Shown piece after piece: positions 47,001 to 62,000 of a stretch of 64,000 bases of DNA (the first letter of the stretch is position 1; every line of letters begins with the position of its first letter). Under the pieces are notes generated by a model. It was not told the DNA's origin. It saw nothing but the letters and a program-made list of their open reading frames with translations, and did not search any database. The DNA comes from Ectobius pallidus (Eukaryota; Arthropoda; Insecta; Blattodea; Ectobiidae), in contig CAXKWD010000001.1 in assembly GCA_964059195.1 (NCBI GenBank), positions 159,080,532 to 159,144,531 of the forward strand, given 5' to 3'. The translations under genes and the position numbers were made by a program.

Positions 47001-50000
47001 ATGCACTGTAAACCAAAGTTATTTTCCCTTATCGAGCAAGGTTAAGATTAATTCTGAAATTATTATGTTCTCTCAATGAATCTAGAGGCTCTTAGCTTCT
47101 GCTGCGTATCCACTATCATGAAAAAAGGGTAAGCACAGGGGTGGGGAGTGGGAGTGGCAGAGATAGTTTAGAATTCCCTTACCAGTGTTACGTATCAAAT
47201 TTTTCTTCTGTAATCTAATTTCTTCTTTCATATAATGTTTTTGACATCTTATATATGAAATCTAGTGTCTTAATTGTTGAGTTCAACAAAGCTAAAATAT
47301 ACATGAAAGCAATGAGAAGTATTTGTGTAGAACTTAATATTATGAGGAAAATAGTCAGCAGGAATCTAAAACAGCTGTTTGTTGTGCTTTTGTTTTTGGT
47401 TACAATGAGGAAATTCAAATGGCATTAAAAAATACTATAAATGAAATTCTTCAGATTACGTCTTACGTATTTGAAATAGAATGTAATCCATATTATTTTC
47501 TGCAGATAGCTCTGGTGGATTTGCTAACAGCAATCGGAATCAGACCAGACGCCATGTTGGGTCATTCTGTGGGTGAGCTGGGGTGTGCTTATGCAGATGG
47601 CTGTCTCACACTTGAGCAAGTGATTCTGTCTGCTTATTATCGTGGCCAAGCTTCACTACAAGCAAAGCTTATAAAGGGCTCTATGGCAGCTGTTGGTAAG
47701 TGTAATTGCCTTGTTATGAGGGACATTTCATATGAACGTTATATTTGATGAATAAAATTTTCTGGGGATTCATGCCAGGTTGGAAGAATGTTTCTTTCTG
47801 ACAGTTTGGAACTGTACTGTACTCTTTCAAAGAATTAAGCGAATTTATATAGGAATTTTTCCAGAAAAGCCATTAAGGCAATAGCTATTAAAAGTTATGA
47901 GAAAAAGAAATAATTAAGCATGTTTTCACCATGTATTGTAGGTTATACAATTTCCAACAGGATTTTCTTCTGTAATTTTTTGTGGACAGGACTGGGGTAC
48001 AAGCAAGTGAAGCACATGCTGCCAGCTGAATTGGATGTCGCATGCCATAATAGCTCCGATAGCTGCACCCTTTCTGGACCTGCTGAAGATGTGGTACAAT
48101 TTGTAGAGATACTGAAAAGCAAAAAGATATTTGCACGGGCAGTGAATGTATCTAATATTGCTTATCACAGCAGATACATCAAACCAGCAGCACCTTTTCT
48201 TCTTGAGTCACTCCAGAAGGTAATAGAAAACAAAGTATTTACCTTGCATCTATTACATTTGTATCTTATAGTCACGTTTAACATGCAGTATTTTTTAATG
48301 TGTTTGTCTATCTATATTGCCAGCTTTAGTTCTATGAAAAGAATTACTTCAAGATTAATTTTCTGTATTGTGAATATGCTTTCTATACTTTCATACTTAT
48401 CATACTTATCATTGGTATTATAAGACTGGTAATGTGGGATATGTGCTAGTTTGATATTGGTGCAGAAAGAATTTTCCCATGATATTTTATCCAATGTGTT
48501 AGTCCGTATACTGTGAAAAGAAAAACCAGAATTTAATAAAATTCTTGATAATTATATTTGTAATTTTTAAAAGCTACATATTCAAGATTCATCAAATTGC
48601 AGATCACCATTCATTTGCATTGAATATAAATGATTGAATATAACTGTTATGTAACAAAATTGAATATAACTGGAAGCTAATAAATGTAATGCAGCAAAAA
48701 ATTCCTGGTAAATAATCTTCATTGAAAAACAATTAATAAGTCATGACTTAAAGTATTTAAACATGCCCACATGTTACCCGTTGTACATTTGAACCAATAT
48801 TTATTAAATGAAATATTCTGGGGTTCTAATTTGATTGTATTGCCTATTGGCTTATTCTAGGATTCAAAATTGGTTAATTGCCTAATACTTTATGACATGT
48901 AAGCCTGTTTATGTGAAATCAAATGGAAATACAACACAAAAAATAATTTTTAATGTTTGAATATAGGAGAATATTATAGGAGAAAAATTCCTCCGACACT
49001 GGGACTTGAACCCAGGACCTTTGGCTATTCGTGCCAATGCTCTACCAACTGAGCTAAGCCGGAGTTCAATTCACAGCGCCAGATGGAACCTTCCTCCTAT
49101 GATTGAATGCCGTACTGCATATGACATAACTTGTCTGTCAGTGAGGTAGACAATTAACGGCATTAATTGCCATTGCCATTAGAATAATTGCCATTAACGA
49201 AGCCAAAAGACTTAGTAACTTAAAAAGTATTTATAAAGCTAAGAATAAGTGTAAAAAAGCATGGAAAGTAATAAATTCCGTAGCTAAAAATGGCAAGAAA
49301 GAAGAAGTAGCACTCAACCCAAATGACTTCAATAAATTCTGTGCACTATCAGTTCAAGAAATATGTGATAGCATGAATAAGCCTTCAGTTACTCCATTAA
49401 ATTTATTAAAATCTCAAAATGAAAAATTGCATCCCACTAGTTTTGGTTTTAATGAAATAACCACTAATGTAGTCTTTAAAAAAATAATTGACTGTATTAT
49501 AGACCCACTGGTTTATTTGATAAATAGATGTCTTAATACTGGTATATTCCCAAATGTATTAAAACTGTCGAGAGTGGTTCCGATATATAAAAAAGGAGAT
49601 AAATCATGCCCTTCTAGTTATAGACCAATTTCTCTTACTCCAGTTTTCTCAAAGATAATTGAAATCATAATCTACACACTGTTTTGCAGTTACTTAAGCC
49701 AGAGTGACATAATTTGTAAGGAACAATTTGGTTTTATTAAGGGGAAATCTACTATTGATGCTATGGATCAACTTGTTAAAAACGTTTTGCTCACTTTTGA
49801 AAACAAGGGTTTTATTAATGCTACATTCTGCGACTTGAGCAAAGCCTTCGATTGTGTAGACCACGAAGTCCTCTTAGATAAGCTAGTTTACTATGGAGTC
49901 TCAGATAAAGGTCTATCACTACTGAGATCATTTCTAGTGAGTCGACAGCAGATAGTGTGTATAGGTAACGATAGGTCTGACAGGATTGAACTCAAGTTTG

Positions 50001-53000
50001 GTGTACCACAGGGCTCAGTGCTCGGACCCCTGTTGTTTACTTTAATGATTAATGACTTGCCACATTTCATGAACACTCAAACAATATTATATGCAGACGA
50101 CACAACTTTTTTAAATTTTAGTTCTGATTTTAATGAGCTTCAGAACTTAACTCAAAATACTATAGCACAAGCTTCAATTTGGTTTAGGGCCAATGGATTT
50201 TTATTAAATGACAGTAAAACTCAACAAATATTTTTTAGTCTTAGAGATTTACCAATAGAAAATAGTACAGAAAGCGTTAAGTTTTTAGGTATATATATAG
50301 ATATGAAGCTGAACTGGGAACCACATGTCAATTATATTACTACTAAATTGTCTAGGGTTATATATCTTATAAGAAAACTGAAAATGTTTGTGCCAGATAA
50401 CTATATAAGATCTGCATACTTTGCGTTCTTCCAAAGTATAATCTCATATGGCATATTACTTTGGGGAAATAGTGTCCATATTCAACGCATTCTGATACTG
50501 CAAAAGAAGGTAGTTAGGGTAATAACAAACTCACACAAACTAGAACATTGTAGACCTTTGTTTACTAAATTACGTTGTCTTACCATAGTTAACCTTTATA
50601 TTTATAATGTACTGCTTTATACAAAAAACAATCTGTCGTGCCATAACTTAAAAAAAGATATACATAATTATAATACCAGACAAAGTAAGAAAATAAATAT
50701 ACCATTTCATAGATTACATAAGTCATCAAATAGTTATGAAATGTTAGGTCAAAGAATGTTTAATACACTACCATCACATCTTGCTGAATTGCCTAAATCT
50801 ATTCAAATGCAAGGTGTATACCTACCTGGTTAACAACCCTTTCTACTCTGTGTCTGAATTTTTTGAGTGTAATATAGTTTAATGGTAATCTGAATACAGG
50901 TTTTAAAATGTACATAGTGGGTTAAGTCTAGATTGTGGTCCTGACTTTATCTAGTAACAAAGGGGTTTAACGACAATAAAATTCTTATTTATTTATTTTT
51001 TTAATTTATCTAAATTTAAGTTATTCTTAAAAATTCTTGTTGACTGTTAATAAATAAATATTTAATAAATATTAAATAATAAATATTTCGAATATGACTT
51101 TAAGAATTTATAGTTAGTAATAGTTAGTAAATGTACAAGAAACTTAATGTAGTATTTTCACTTATATTGTAAAATTAGTTGTGAATTATGTATATTTCGT
51201 GTTGTAATTTATGTATGTAATCTTTGTACTCCTGACTTTGTCTATTACCTAAATGGTTTAATGACAAGAAAATAAAATTATTATTATTATTATCATATAT
51301 GTTAACTGTACAATAACAGTGGTAGCCCGGTCAAAAAATCACTAATTAGTGTGCCTCACAGTACTGCATATGACATAACTTGTCTGTCAGTGAGGTAGAC
51401 CATTAACGGCATTCAATCATAGGAGGAAGGTTCCATCTGGCACTGTGAATTGAACTCCGGCTTAGCTCAGTTGGTAGAGCATTGGCGCGAATAGCCAAAA
51501 GTCCTGGGTTCAAGTCCCAGTGTCGGAGGAATTTTTCTCCTATAATATTTTCATGTAATGTCCAACAGAGACAATAATCTGTGGTTCATGAATACTTACA
51601 TATATGTTAACTGTACAATAACAGTGGTAGCCCGGTCAAAAAATCACTAATTAGTGTGCCTTACAGTACTGCATATGACATAACTTGTCTGTCAGTGAGG
51701 TAGACCATTAACGGCATTCAATCATAGGAGGAAGGTTCCATCTGGTGCTGTGAATTGAACTCCGGCTTAGCTCAGTTGGTAGAGCATTGGCGCGATTAGC
51801 CAAAAGTCCTGGGTTCAAGTCCCAGTGTCGGAGGAATTTTTCTTCTATAATATTCTCATGTAATGTCCAACAGAGACAATAATCTGTGGTTCATGAATAC
51901 TTACATTTTAATATAGGGTTGCATGTAGTAAAGCACATTGCTTAGACCTGCCAGATTCAAATTTAACCTAATTGTCAAGTAAATATCGGGGCATTAATGG
52001 TTATTACTACATTATTAAGTTCTCTATTTGACATTTCAGTTTGGCTACCATAATTACTGCCATCCCAACAGGTACTAAATTTTCAAATGGATCTAAACTA
52101 TGCTATAGAACTTTATAACTTTTAAATTGATTCAAACACAATAAATTACAAAATAGATTATATTTCATTATAAGTATACCATAACTTAGGTAGTTTGAGG
52201 AAGCATTGAGTTTGACTCAGACATTTATGTAATTTTTTAACATAACTTAATGTATGTTCAAAAATACTATTTTTAAGAAAAAATGTTTGTTTGTGTCTGT
52301 GTTCACTTCTATGTATGTCATTGAACAGCATAGTTCAGAAGAAAGGAATATTAAAACAAACCAATATTTGTTAAGTATTTTTGGGGAGTGTACTTTTGTT
52401 TTTCACAATTTTCTCGAGAACAACTATAAGAATAATTTTGTTTCAGTTTTGTACAGTAATAAAATACTAATATGGTATCTTAAAACTTCTTTTGCAACTT
52501 TTTTTTAAATTTTCTCAACAACTTTTTTCACCAACATGCCTTGACTTGCATTATATGAGGATAGAGCACATCTGCAACGTGATCACTTGCATTGTACCTG
52601 AATACAAAGAAATAAAATTGCATTGTGCTTGTTTATGATAAAGAAACCATGTGAGTGCTTTTTTTTTTTGTGTGTCCTACTGCTGGGATCCTTTAATACA
52701 TACCATTCTTTTATAAAGAAACTCCCAAGTAGCATGAGTCAGCAGATAAATTACTCCCCTTTTGTAATAAGGGTGGCCAAGGACCTTAGTGCATTTTATT
52801 GAATATATTCTTGTTAACACTGGCAACAATTTTAGAAATGTGTTTTGTAAACAGCCGGCTGCAAAATGAACTGGCTGCCTAAGTGTTTTAAGTTCCAGAT
52901 TATGAATACTGTGCACGTTTATTTTTTCATCGCTGGCACACACAAATGAGCATATAATTAAACCATTGAAATTGGCTGTATTTTGTCTAATAGTCTGATA

Positions 53001-56000
53001 TTTTTTGTTAAAACAAATGGAAAGACAACTCTGGATATGTAGGTTATCTCAAGAATTAATTAAGAATATCATTGAGCAAAATAAAATCTATTGTAGCCAG
53101 GGTTGAATTGTAAAGCCACATATTATGGCTATGCTATATTGCAGCAAGCAAAGTGGCTCCAGTCATTAAATATGTATAATGTAAGTTATATATTTCATCT
53201 ATTAATATTACTGTGGACTACTCAAGTAATTTCTATTGTCATTCTCAGTTTATGGGTTACAGACTGCAATAAAATCAAATTTTCTCAAATATTTGTTGAA
53301 TTGTCCGTCGCCACGGTTGAATCGGTGGCGCGCCTGCCTTTCACTCTGGCGGCCCGGGTTCGATTCCCAGCCGGGTCGGGGATTTTTCAGTAGTGAAAAA
53401 TCCCTTTCCCGGGTTCAGGACTGGGTGTTTGTTGGTAAAGTCTTAGGTCTTAAGTTAAGATAATGCACATTGTGTGCAATTCTTTAATTATTAAATATTT
53501 GTTGAATTGAGAACAAGTTGCATTATCGAGTATCGTGAATTTTACAGATCTTTAATCATTGCCAATGTTAAGAAGAATGTGTACCTCAGAAAGCACTTCA
53601 GCCACTCACGCTACAGCAGTCCAATTCATGATATTACTGAGTTTCATTATAAATGAATGGCTACGTACTTATGAGTGCTAGTTCATTCCTATTAGAGAAT
53701 TTTCAATAGAAATTTCTTTTCACAGCTTATTACTGAACCCAAAACAAGGTCTTCTAAGTGGATTTGCTCTTCAATACCAGAAGAGAGATGGGACACTCCT
53801 CTAGCTCATTATTGCTCAGCAGAATACCTCACAAACAACTTGTTAAGTTCTGTGCTATTTGAAGAAGCTAGCAGTCATATTCCCAAGAATGCCATAGCCA
53901 TTGAAATAGCACCTCATGGCCTGCTACAAGCTATTCTTCGTCGCTCTTTAGGTTCAGAATGCACCAACATCTCTCTGACACAGCGAGGGCACCCTCATGG
54001 GCTTCACTTTCTCTTCACAGCCATCGGCAAGTAGGTGAATTCTGTAGGACTCAAAAAATTGTTTGATAGTGTAATTTCTCTATTAGCTAATGGTTAGTAT
54101 ATTTGCTCACAGATCTGAAATGATTAGATTCAAACCAAGCAGGATATATTCATTTCAGAAGACTGGTTATATTCATTACAAAGTTAAGATTCTTTTTTAT
54201 GTATTTATTTATTTTTACATGATGATATGTACAGTAGAGTTGAGTTATTACTGAGACTCGACTGTATAAGGAGCACTTTGCTTCTTTTACTTTTCATTAT
54301 TATATCTGTCTGAGGGTAAAATTTCATGACTTTCTGCTACTAGTTCATTTGTACTGCAGGTTTCTAAAAAATCTGGTTACTTTTGTTGGAAGCTTATTCA
54401 GTTCCATGCCTCTAATTTCTTATTGAATCTGTATACCATATCTTTTTTCTGGTGTACAGTAATAGCGAACCTAAATTTTACAAACATATAAATCACAAGT
54501 TGTTGAATTGTTTATGCTATTCACATCACAACCCTTCATTCATGTGTTTCCTCGAATTTGTACACTTTGGTGATCAGTTGCCATAGGGCTGGGATATCGA
54601 TATCTATATTATCGAATATCGATATTTTCTTTATGATATCTGATATTTTGGCATCGATATTTCAGATCCGATAATATCATGATATCGATATTGCTCTTTG
54701 ATAATATTGAAGATAGATAGACTTGAATAAAAATATAATATTATAACATATTTATTTATGAAAATGGACAAAATCAACTTTTAGGCAATATCAAGTAACA
54801 GATTAATAAAATCAAAACATTAGTCTAACATATTAAACTGATGACTTTCATCGTTTAATTACACTAATTTTCAGGATTTCTGGTCGTCATTAGAGTTTTG
54901 CTGCCACAAAGGCATCTCAGTTATATTTATTCATCAGAAGTAACAATAATCAGCAAACTTAAATTAAGTTAAGTTTTAAATGCTGAAGCAAAAGTTGCTG
55001 TAGCAGTTCAAACTGATTTGTAATTCTGATAAATGTGAATTGTTCTCACAGATTATACCTTGCTGGTCTCATGCCAGATGTGAAGGAACTGTATCCACCG
55101 GTTCAGCTTCCTGTGAGCCGAGGGACCCCCTCCCTATCTCCACTCATTAGTTGGGATCATACAGATACTTGGTACACAGTTGGAGAAGTAGACAAAGTAG
55201 GTTCATAAGTATCTTGTATGACAATTTCTTAAAGGTCTGCATGAAAATACATCTAGTTGTGAACAAGAACTTTGCTAGAAAAGTTATTGCTAGTTATTTC
55301 CTATTGGAGAGACTAAAATGGTAACTATAAACTCGTTAAGATAAAACTTTTCTTTTTAATTTCAACTTAATAATTATACAAGTTTCAACAGCGAGGTCTT
55401 ATCATGTGTCAGGTTCTGTGCCTATGTCAGTAGGCTATTAACTATTGATGTACATTTGCTTTCTATGACATGGTAATTTTAACTAATTATGTTACTGGAT
55501 GTAATAGCACTAAATAAGTATCTAATCCAGCATTTGCATATACAATTGGGGAAATCATGAAAGACCCAAGCCAAATTGGCCAGCAATGGGGTTGGAACCC
55601 AGGATCGAATGTGAGCTCCAGTTGCTAGCTCCTGAGCAATCCTACGCGGTGCTAGAGCCTTTTCCAGAGCTAATAACATATTTTAATCAGATTAGGGCAT
55701 ATATTAAAATCCGTTTTCATTATTGATTGTAGTAAATTCAAGTGTGGTTTGGAATACTTTCAATATTTAATTAATTATTTGCTCACTTAAACATGCTAAT
55801 AGAAATAATAATAACCATAAAAGTTTTAGATTACTCAGAAAGTTAATGTGCCTTAAGTCTTTTAATGAATGGTCATCCACGCCTTAGCAAGGTATTGGAC
55901 TGTCACATTTAAAAGAATATCCTGCTGCTAACAACATCATGGTAGACATGTACATCATCTGAATGGACAGCCATGCTGAATTGAATGTTAATTATGGAGT

Positions 56001-59000
56001 CCCTGGTAATAAAATTGTTATTGTGGATCATCCCTTTGCAGAAGATCTGCAAAGGAGCCAGAAATACTGAGTAATTTAATTCTCTGCTTGTTAATCAGAG
56101 TTATCATCGGGTAAAACTCAATTGTCCAGCCTCCTGATCAACAAGGGACATGAATGCTTTGAGGAATTGCACCCTATAGATGGATTAGAATCTAATAATG
56201 TTTCATAGATATTCTAGCATTCAAGAAAGGAACTAAATCAGCTTATATTCTAGATCCAACCATTTGCTATGAATATAATGATGATGATCGAGCTGGAAAT
56301 GTTGATGTAAAAAAAAAGAGCATCTACAAAAGCTGCATACCATTCCTTAAATAATAATTCCATGCAAATTTGGTCATTTTTCAATACATGGTCTTCTGTT
56401 TGGTCCCCAAGATATTATCTATTTTTCGATTGCACAACTATTGAAAAGTCCCCAGTCTGGCTGGGGATCAAACCCGGACCACTGGGGTGGTAGGCACACA
56501 TGCTACTGACTCACCCATGGTGGTGAAACATATTTTCAGTACCAGTGCAAAAACAAAAGTTTTAAAATGTCTCCAAAAATGAAAACTGAGTGTGTTTCTG
56601 AAAGCTTGGAGTATGCTTATTGCACTCTACCTATAAAATTAGGATTAATAATATTCACCAGGAAAATTTCAAATAAACAGTAATTAAGAATTATTCTCAG
56701 TGAATTAATTGAAATTATATAGTAAAAGCTCTTTATATCTTATTTTGCTGTGCTGTCAAGTGACCTTTTCAGGCTTCATTGATCTAATTTTTATTTTAAA
56801 TTTAAAAAAGAAACATTAATTTTTATTTTTTATTAATTTACTAGCTGAAAAAGCCCGGCGTTGCCCGGGCTTTGTATTTTTAAATTTGAAATTAACTTAT
56901 GGAGGACTTTATGTATGTAGAACTTGAAATGAAGAAAAAGATTTATCACACTCAAACTATTCCATCAGAAAATGCTAGATATAGCTTTTTATGGCTCATA
57001 GAGGATGTCGAATGCTGCATTCCGTTGCTTCTACACATCATGCTTGGGAGGGGTTGAAATAAGAAGAAACATAATTACATAAGATTGTATTGACTTGACG
57101 GAAAATTTTATTTCTCATTCTCATGTTACCATACAACCGTTTCGGGGCTGAAATAAAAGAGAAATGCAGTATCACTTTCATACTTTCCTCCCCTAAAACC
57201 TGGGACATAATATACTGCGAGCATAGGACTCAAAATGTTCCATCCCATGCTTAAGGCCTATGATAAACATCCCTATTTCTCAACTAATACAAAGCCTACA
57301 GGTATGGATAACGTATCAGCGGAAAGGATCATTTACAGACTTCTGATATAGCATACTCACACACTTAAGTTGTCCCTGCAATACGATCTCTTCTTCTGCA
57401 TCAAAATGTGAAGTGAGAAAATATTTCTTATGTTAAGGGTAGAGAAAGTTATGTGACTACATCACACTGCTTTATTTTCGTGGATTTAATTTTCAGTAAT
57501 TATTTTCGCCAATATATTACATCGATGGAATCATAATTCGTCCAGCATTATATAGTCGCCAAGGCCCTATGTGATCACAGTAAACAATAAACTGTTGTCA
57601 TGTGAACTGAACTGCATTTCATTTTTTTTCAATATAATATTCACAGAAATTATATAATTTTCAAGGGAAGGACTGATTTGTTTGAATTTTAATGTTGACC
57701 GCGTTACTTCCCGGGCTTAACTGGGTATGTGTGCAAAATTTTGTGTAAATTGGTAAAGAAATGTAGATTTGTATAGGGAACAAACATACATACATACATA
57801 CATACATACATACATACATACACATTTTCGATTTTATATATTAGATTTCTTTATATAAGGTAATCTAGCTTTTCTGTGGTAATAACTTGTCGTTGTTTCA
57901 GTCAGAGTTGATGTCAGGTGAAAGAGAAGTGCTGGTGAATCTAAATCAAGAGGAGTTTCGAGATTATGCTGGTCATGTTGTTAATGGCAACATACTGTTC
58001 CCTGCATTCGCCTATTTGGTAAGTTGCTACTTTATCTGTAAACAGTGATGATCATACACTATAATAACACAGTTCTCTGTAAGAATATTCAAATATTTTA
58101 TGATACATCTATTAGAAAGTAGTGAATATCCTGTGCCAATCTTATTAGTAGTATACATTAACAGCCTTAAAATAAAATTTGTGTATTTGGGTACTGAACG
58201 GTTGTTTGGTTGATCACAGTCCAAGTACTACGTAAGCCGAGTCAACTAATAATCCCTAATAGTCACTTATAAAACCAATATTGAGTGGCACACATACATT
58301 CTTTTATGCAGAGTTCATTAGTAACATTTCCCCTCAGCTGTGTTAAAAGCTAGCATAACAACAAGTGTTATAATGAAATTCTGTATTTTAATGAATATCA
58401 CTGTTAAATCATGTGTAATAATGTATTGGTGGTATAGTATGGTTGAACAGAAAAATATTTTAAATTGTTATAAGAAGTATTACTACTATTAAAAATATAT
58501 TTCTTGAAGACTAAACTGGTAGATATCTGCTAATATCAGAAAATCAATAAATTTAATATATCTGAGATGACATAAAGAAAACTAGTGGAATGATATTCTT
58601 TCACACTGTTCTAATATAGGCAAAAGTGAAAAGGTAGGGTCAGACTGAAAAATTTAATACCATAGCTAGGATTTGAATTAAGTTCTTTGACTCTCTGTGC
58701 CACCATTCTACCAATTGAGCTACCTTGGCAATGTGCTGGTACAACATTAAATTTTCCAACTGACTCACATATCCCAGTTTACCACCAGCGTTCTCAATAT
58801 GAGATAGCAACCCAGTGGTGACTTACAAACTCGTAAGTACATTAAGGCCCAGGTTTCATAGTAAAACACTAGGTGCACAACCAAAGATTCTGGTTCAAAT
58901 CCCAGCTAAGGCATTGAATTTTTCAGTCTGACTCTGGCATTGTTCATAAAAATGGTTCCTATATTACTCCAGACATGTTCTATTCTCATTTGAAATTTGT

Positions 59001-62000
59001 GTTTGCAATAAGCTGTTCTGAAAAAAATATATTTGTGTCTTAATGTGTGTGTTTTACTTGATACAGAAAATAATTTGGGAGACACTGGCAACCTTGAAAG
59101 AGACTACATTATATAAGTTACCCATTGTGTTTGAAGATGTGAAGTTTTTCCAAGAAATACAGATTGAAGAGAGAGGTATGTTTTAAATAACTGAATGAGG
59201 TCAGTTTGAAAGGAAAAAGTCAAAATGTTTTCTACTGATATTTAATGAAATTGTAACACATTTATTTTTACATTTCATTTCATTTCCAAGGAATTATTTA
59301 TTTAACCTTTTAACTGCTACTGACATAAATTCGTTCCCTCAAAAGCAGATAAAAGGAGAGATATAAAATTAATAGAGTATTGGTTTATGTAAAATACAAG
59401 GGCTTTTTTTTATCCTAGTGTTACAACTGTAATTAATGGAAATCAGCTATTCTATTGAAATTTACGACATTAATTTCAAACTTAAAGCTCGCTGATGATT
59501 GCTTAAATTAATACATAAAGTCAATTCTGAAAGGTTAACTTTCTGATCTTACTACGGTTTTTTATTACAGTGGAACCTCAGTAATCTGAATCCCATTAAT
59601 CCAAAATTTCAGATAATCAGAACAAATTAAAAAATAAATAAATAAATAACAATTACAAACCAGAAATAAAGCTAATGTTTATTCCTAACATAAAAGAAAC
59701 ATTCGAATTGGTATTTACTGCTCCACTATGACAGTGAATCATACTCTTTCACAGAGCATCTACTGCATTTGGTATATCAAGAGTATTTTACCAAATTTCC
59801 CAGATAATCCAAATTTTCTGGAATCTGCACAGAGATCAGCCCCAATTAGTTCAGATTCCTGAAGTTCCATTGTATTAGTTTCCAAGTAATACAAACTGCT
59901 GCCAAGCAGAGTGGTTTTTGAAGGCCCGGTGATTGGACTGAAACAGGATGGTTAACTGATATCAGTGCCATCTCCAATAATAATAGGACTAAACTCAAAT
60001 AAAAACATGCCACTGCCTAGAGCTTGCTGTACGTACTAAATACCGATCCTTTTTAACATCCTTTATTAAGTATTTTTATCATATTGCAAAGTAAAACTCC
60101 AAAATCCAAAACCTAAAATAAAATTTGGGTTGTAATATTGTTACAAAGAAGGGAAATTTAACCAGTGGAAGGACCCATAAATTAAGTAAATAAGCACAAG
60201 TTATATATCAAACTCTTGAGTTAGTTTATTATGATTATGAATCATGTTTATATGAGGTGCGCCCATAAAGTAAGTTTCCCTGGGGCTGTTTACAAAAACA
60301 AAACACAATTTCAAGGACATATATATTCCAACAGATACAGCAAGTGTTCAGCTATTTTTCAACATATTCACCATCGGAATTGAAACATTTGTCATACCGT
60401 GGAACCAACTTTTGAATACCTGTGTTGTATAAGTGTGCCACCAGGGATTTGTACCATTGTGTGACAAACATCTCCTTCTCTCTGTCATTCTCATTCATTC
60501 CCTGTCATTTCTTGAGGTGTAGGAAAAGATGGAAATCACTGGGAGTGAGATCCGGGCTTTAGGGTGAAAGTTTAAACACTTCCCAGCCGAACTTCTGCTG
60601 GAGACTTGCTAGGAGGTGTTTAAAGATCCACCTACAGCCCGGACCTCGCTCCCAGTGATTTTAATCTTTTCCTACACCTCACAAAATGACAAATAATGAG
60701 AGAGAGGCGAAGATGGTTGTCAAACAGTGGTTCAAATCCCAGGCGGAAGACTTCTACGACACAGGTATTCAAAAGTTGGTCCCACGGTGTGACAAATGTC
60801 TCAATTCCGGTGGTAAATATGTTGAAAAATAGCTGAACACTGGCTGTGCCTATTGTAATAACTATTTACTTGAAATTGTGTTTTGTTTTGGTAAACGGAC
60901 CCAGGGAAAGTTACTTTATGGATGCGCTTCGTACAATTTATATATCTTATTAAAACAGTGCATATACTGTCTCCATTAAACAATTCCTGTGCTTTTCAAC
61001 CCTATAGCTACAAGTCCATTTGTTTAAAAAATAGGGGATTGTAAAAATCACTGCACTCAAGTCAAGCTTAAAATATTTTTAAGGTCAACAAACAATGTCA
61101 ATCTGGAGAAAAAAATTATCCATCATAAATTTTATGCTCTTTATCTATAAAAAATTGTTACGTATGTCAATAGAATGAAATAGAATTTCTGAGCATATAA
61201 ATTTGCTTGTAGGATCACAAACACTGTTTGTGCTAGTGCAGCGAGGCAGTGGTGAGTTTGAGATTAGCAATGAAAAGGACTTGCTGGTGAAGGGGAGAGC
61301 AACTGTTCCAGAGAATGTGGAAGACTGTTATGTCCAACAGCCAGCTGTACCTGAAGCTGAATTTGTGCTATCTGGAGATGACATGTATATGGAGATGGCT
61401 CAGAGAGGATATGAATACAAAGGATTTTTCAGAGGAGTGAAACAAATAAGAATTGGCAGTGAAGGTAAGAAAGATAACATATTTACCTTCTTATAAAACT
61501 AGGCTTTTTTTCTTGATACATAATCTCAAAATCTTATGCATAAACCGTAAATTACGTTTCTCACAGCACAAATATGACTAATGTGATTATAGCAAGCATG
61601 ATATTACCAACAGTTCTCTGTTTGGATGTGGCCCCAACCAGTTTCATGTTGTATATGATTTATTTTCAGACCAATGTTTACTGGGACTTTCTTTTTACTT
61701 ACTCTACCCATACTATAGGCACTATAATGTAAAGTGTGTTTGATCCCAAAATCCAATGTTGTGTTTCCAACAAAAAATGCTAGATATAGCGCCAAGTATC
61801 CTGGGTTCAATTCCCAACTCTGCCAAGTGAGTTTTTTTAATCTTTGAATTTTGTTTAATTTTGACTGGTAACTTGACACCTCCTGAAGATCTGTAATCTT
61901 TTATAATTTTTAAAACTGTACTTGAAGTAACTTCCATGGATGACGTCACTTTCACTGCCATTATTAGTGTATCTAGCCACAAGACTTAGCCTAACCTAAA

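Noticed and set aside
54584..55051. Full hAT copy with target duplication
   Set aside because: Only one terminus is present and no second copy of the adjacent 8-mer AGTTGCCA was found, so it is reported as partial.
57784..57822. Possible short regularly spaced array
   Set aside because: It is a plain (CATA)n microsatellite inside a Helitron; there are no spacers as in a CRISPR array.
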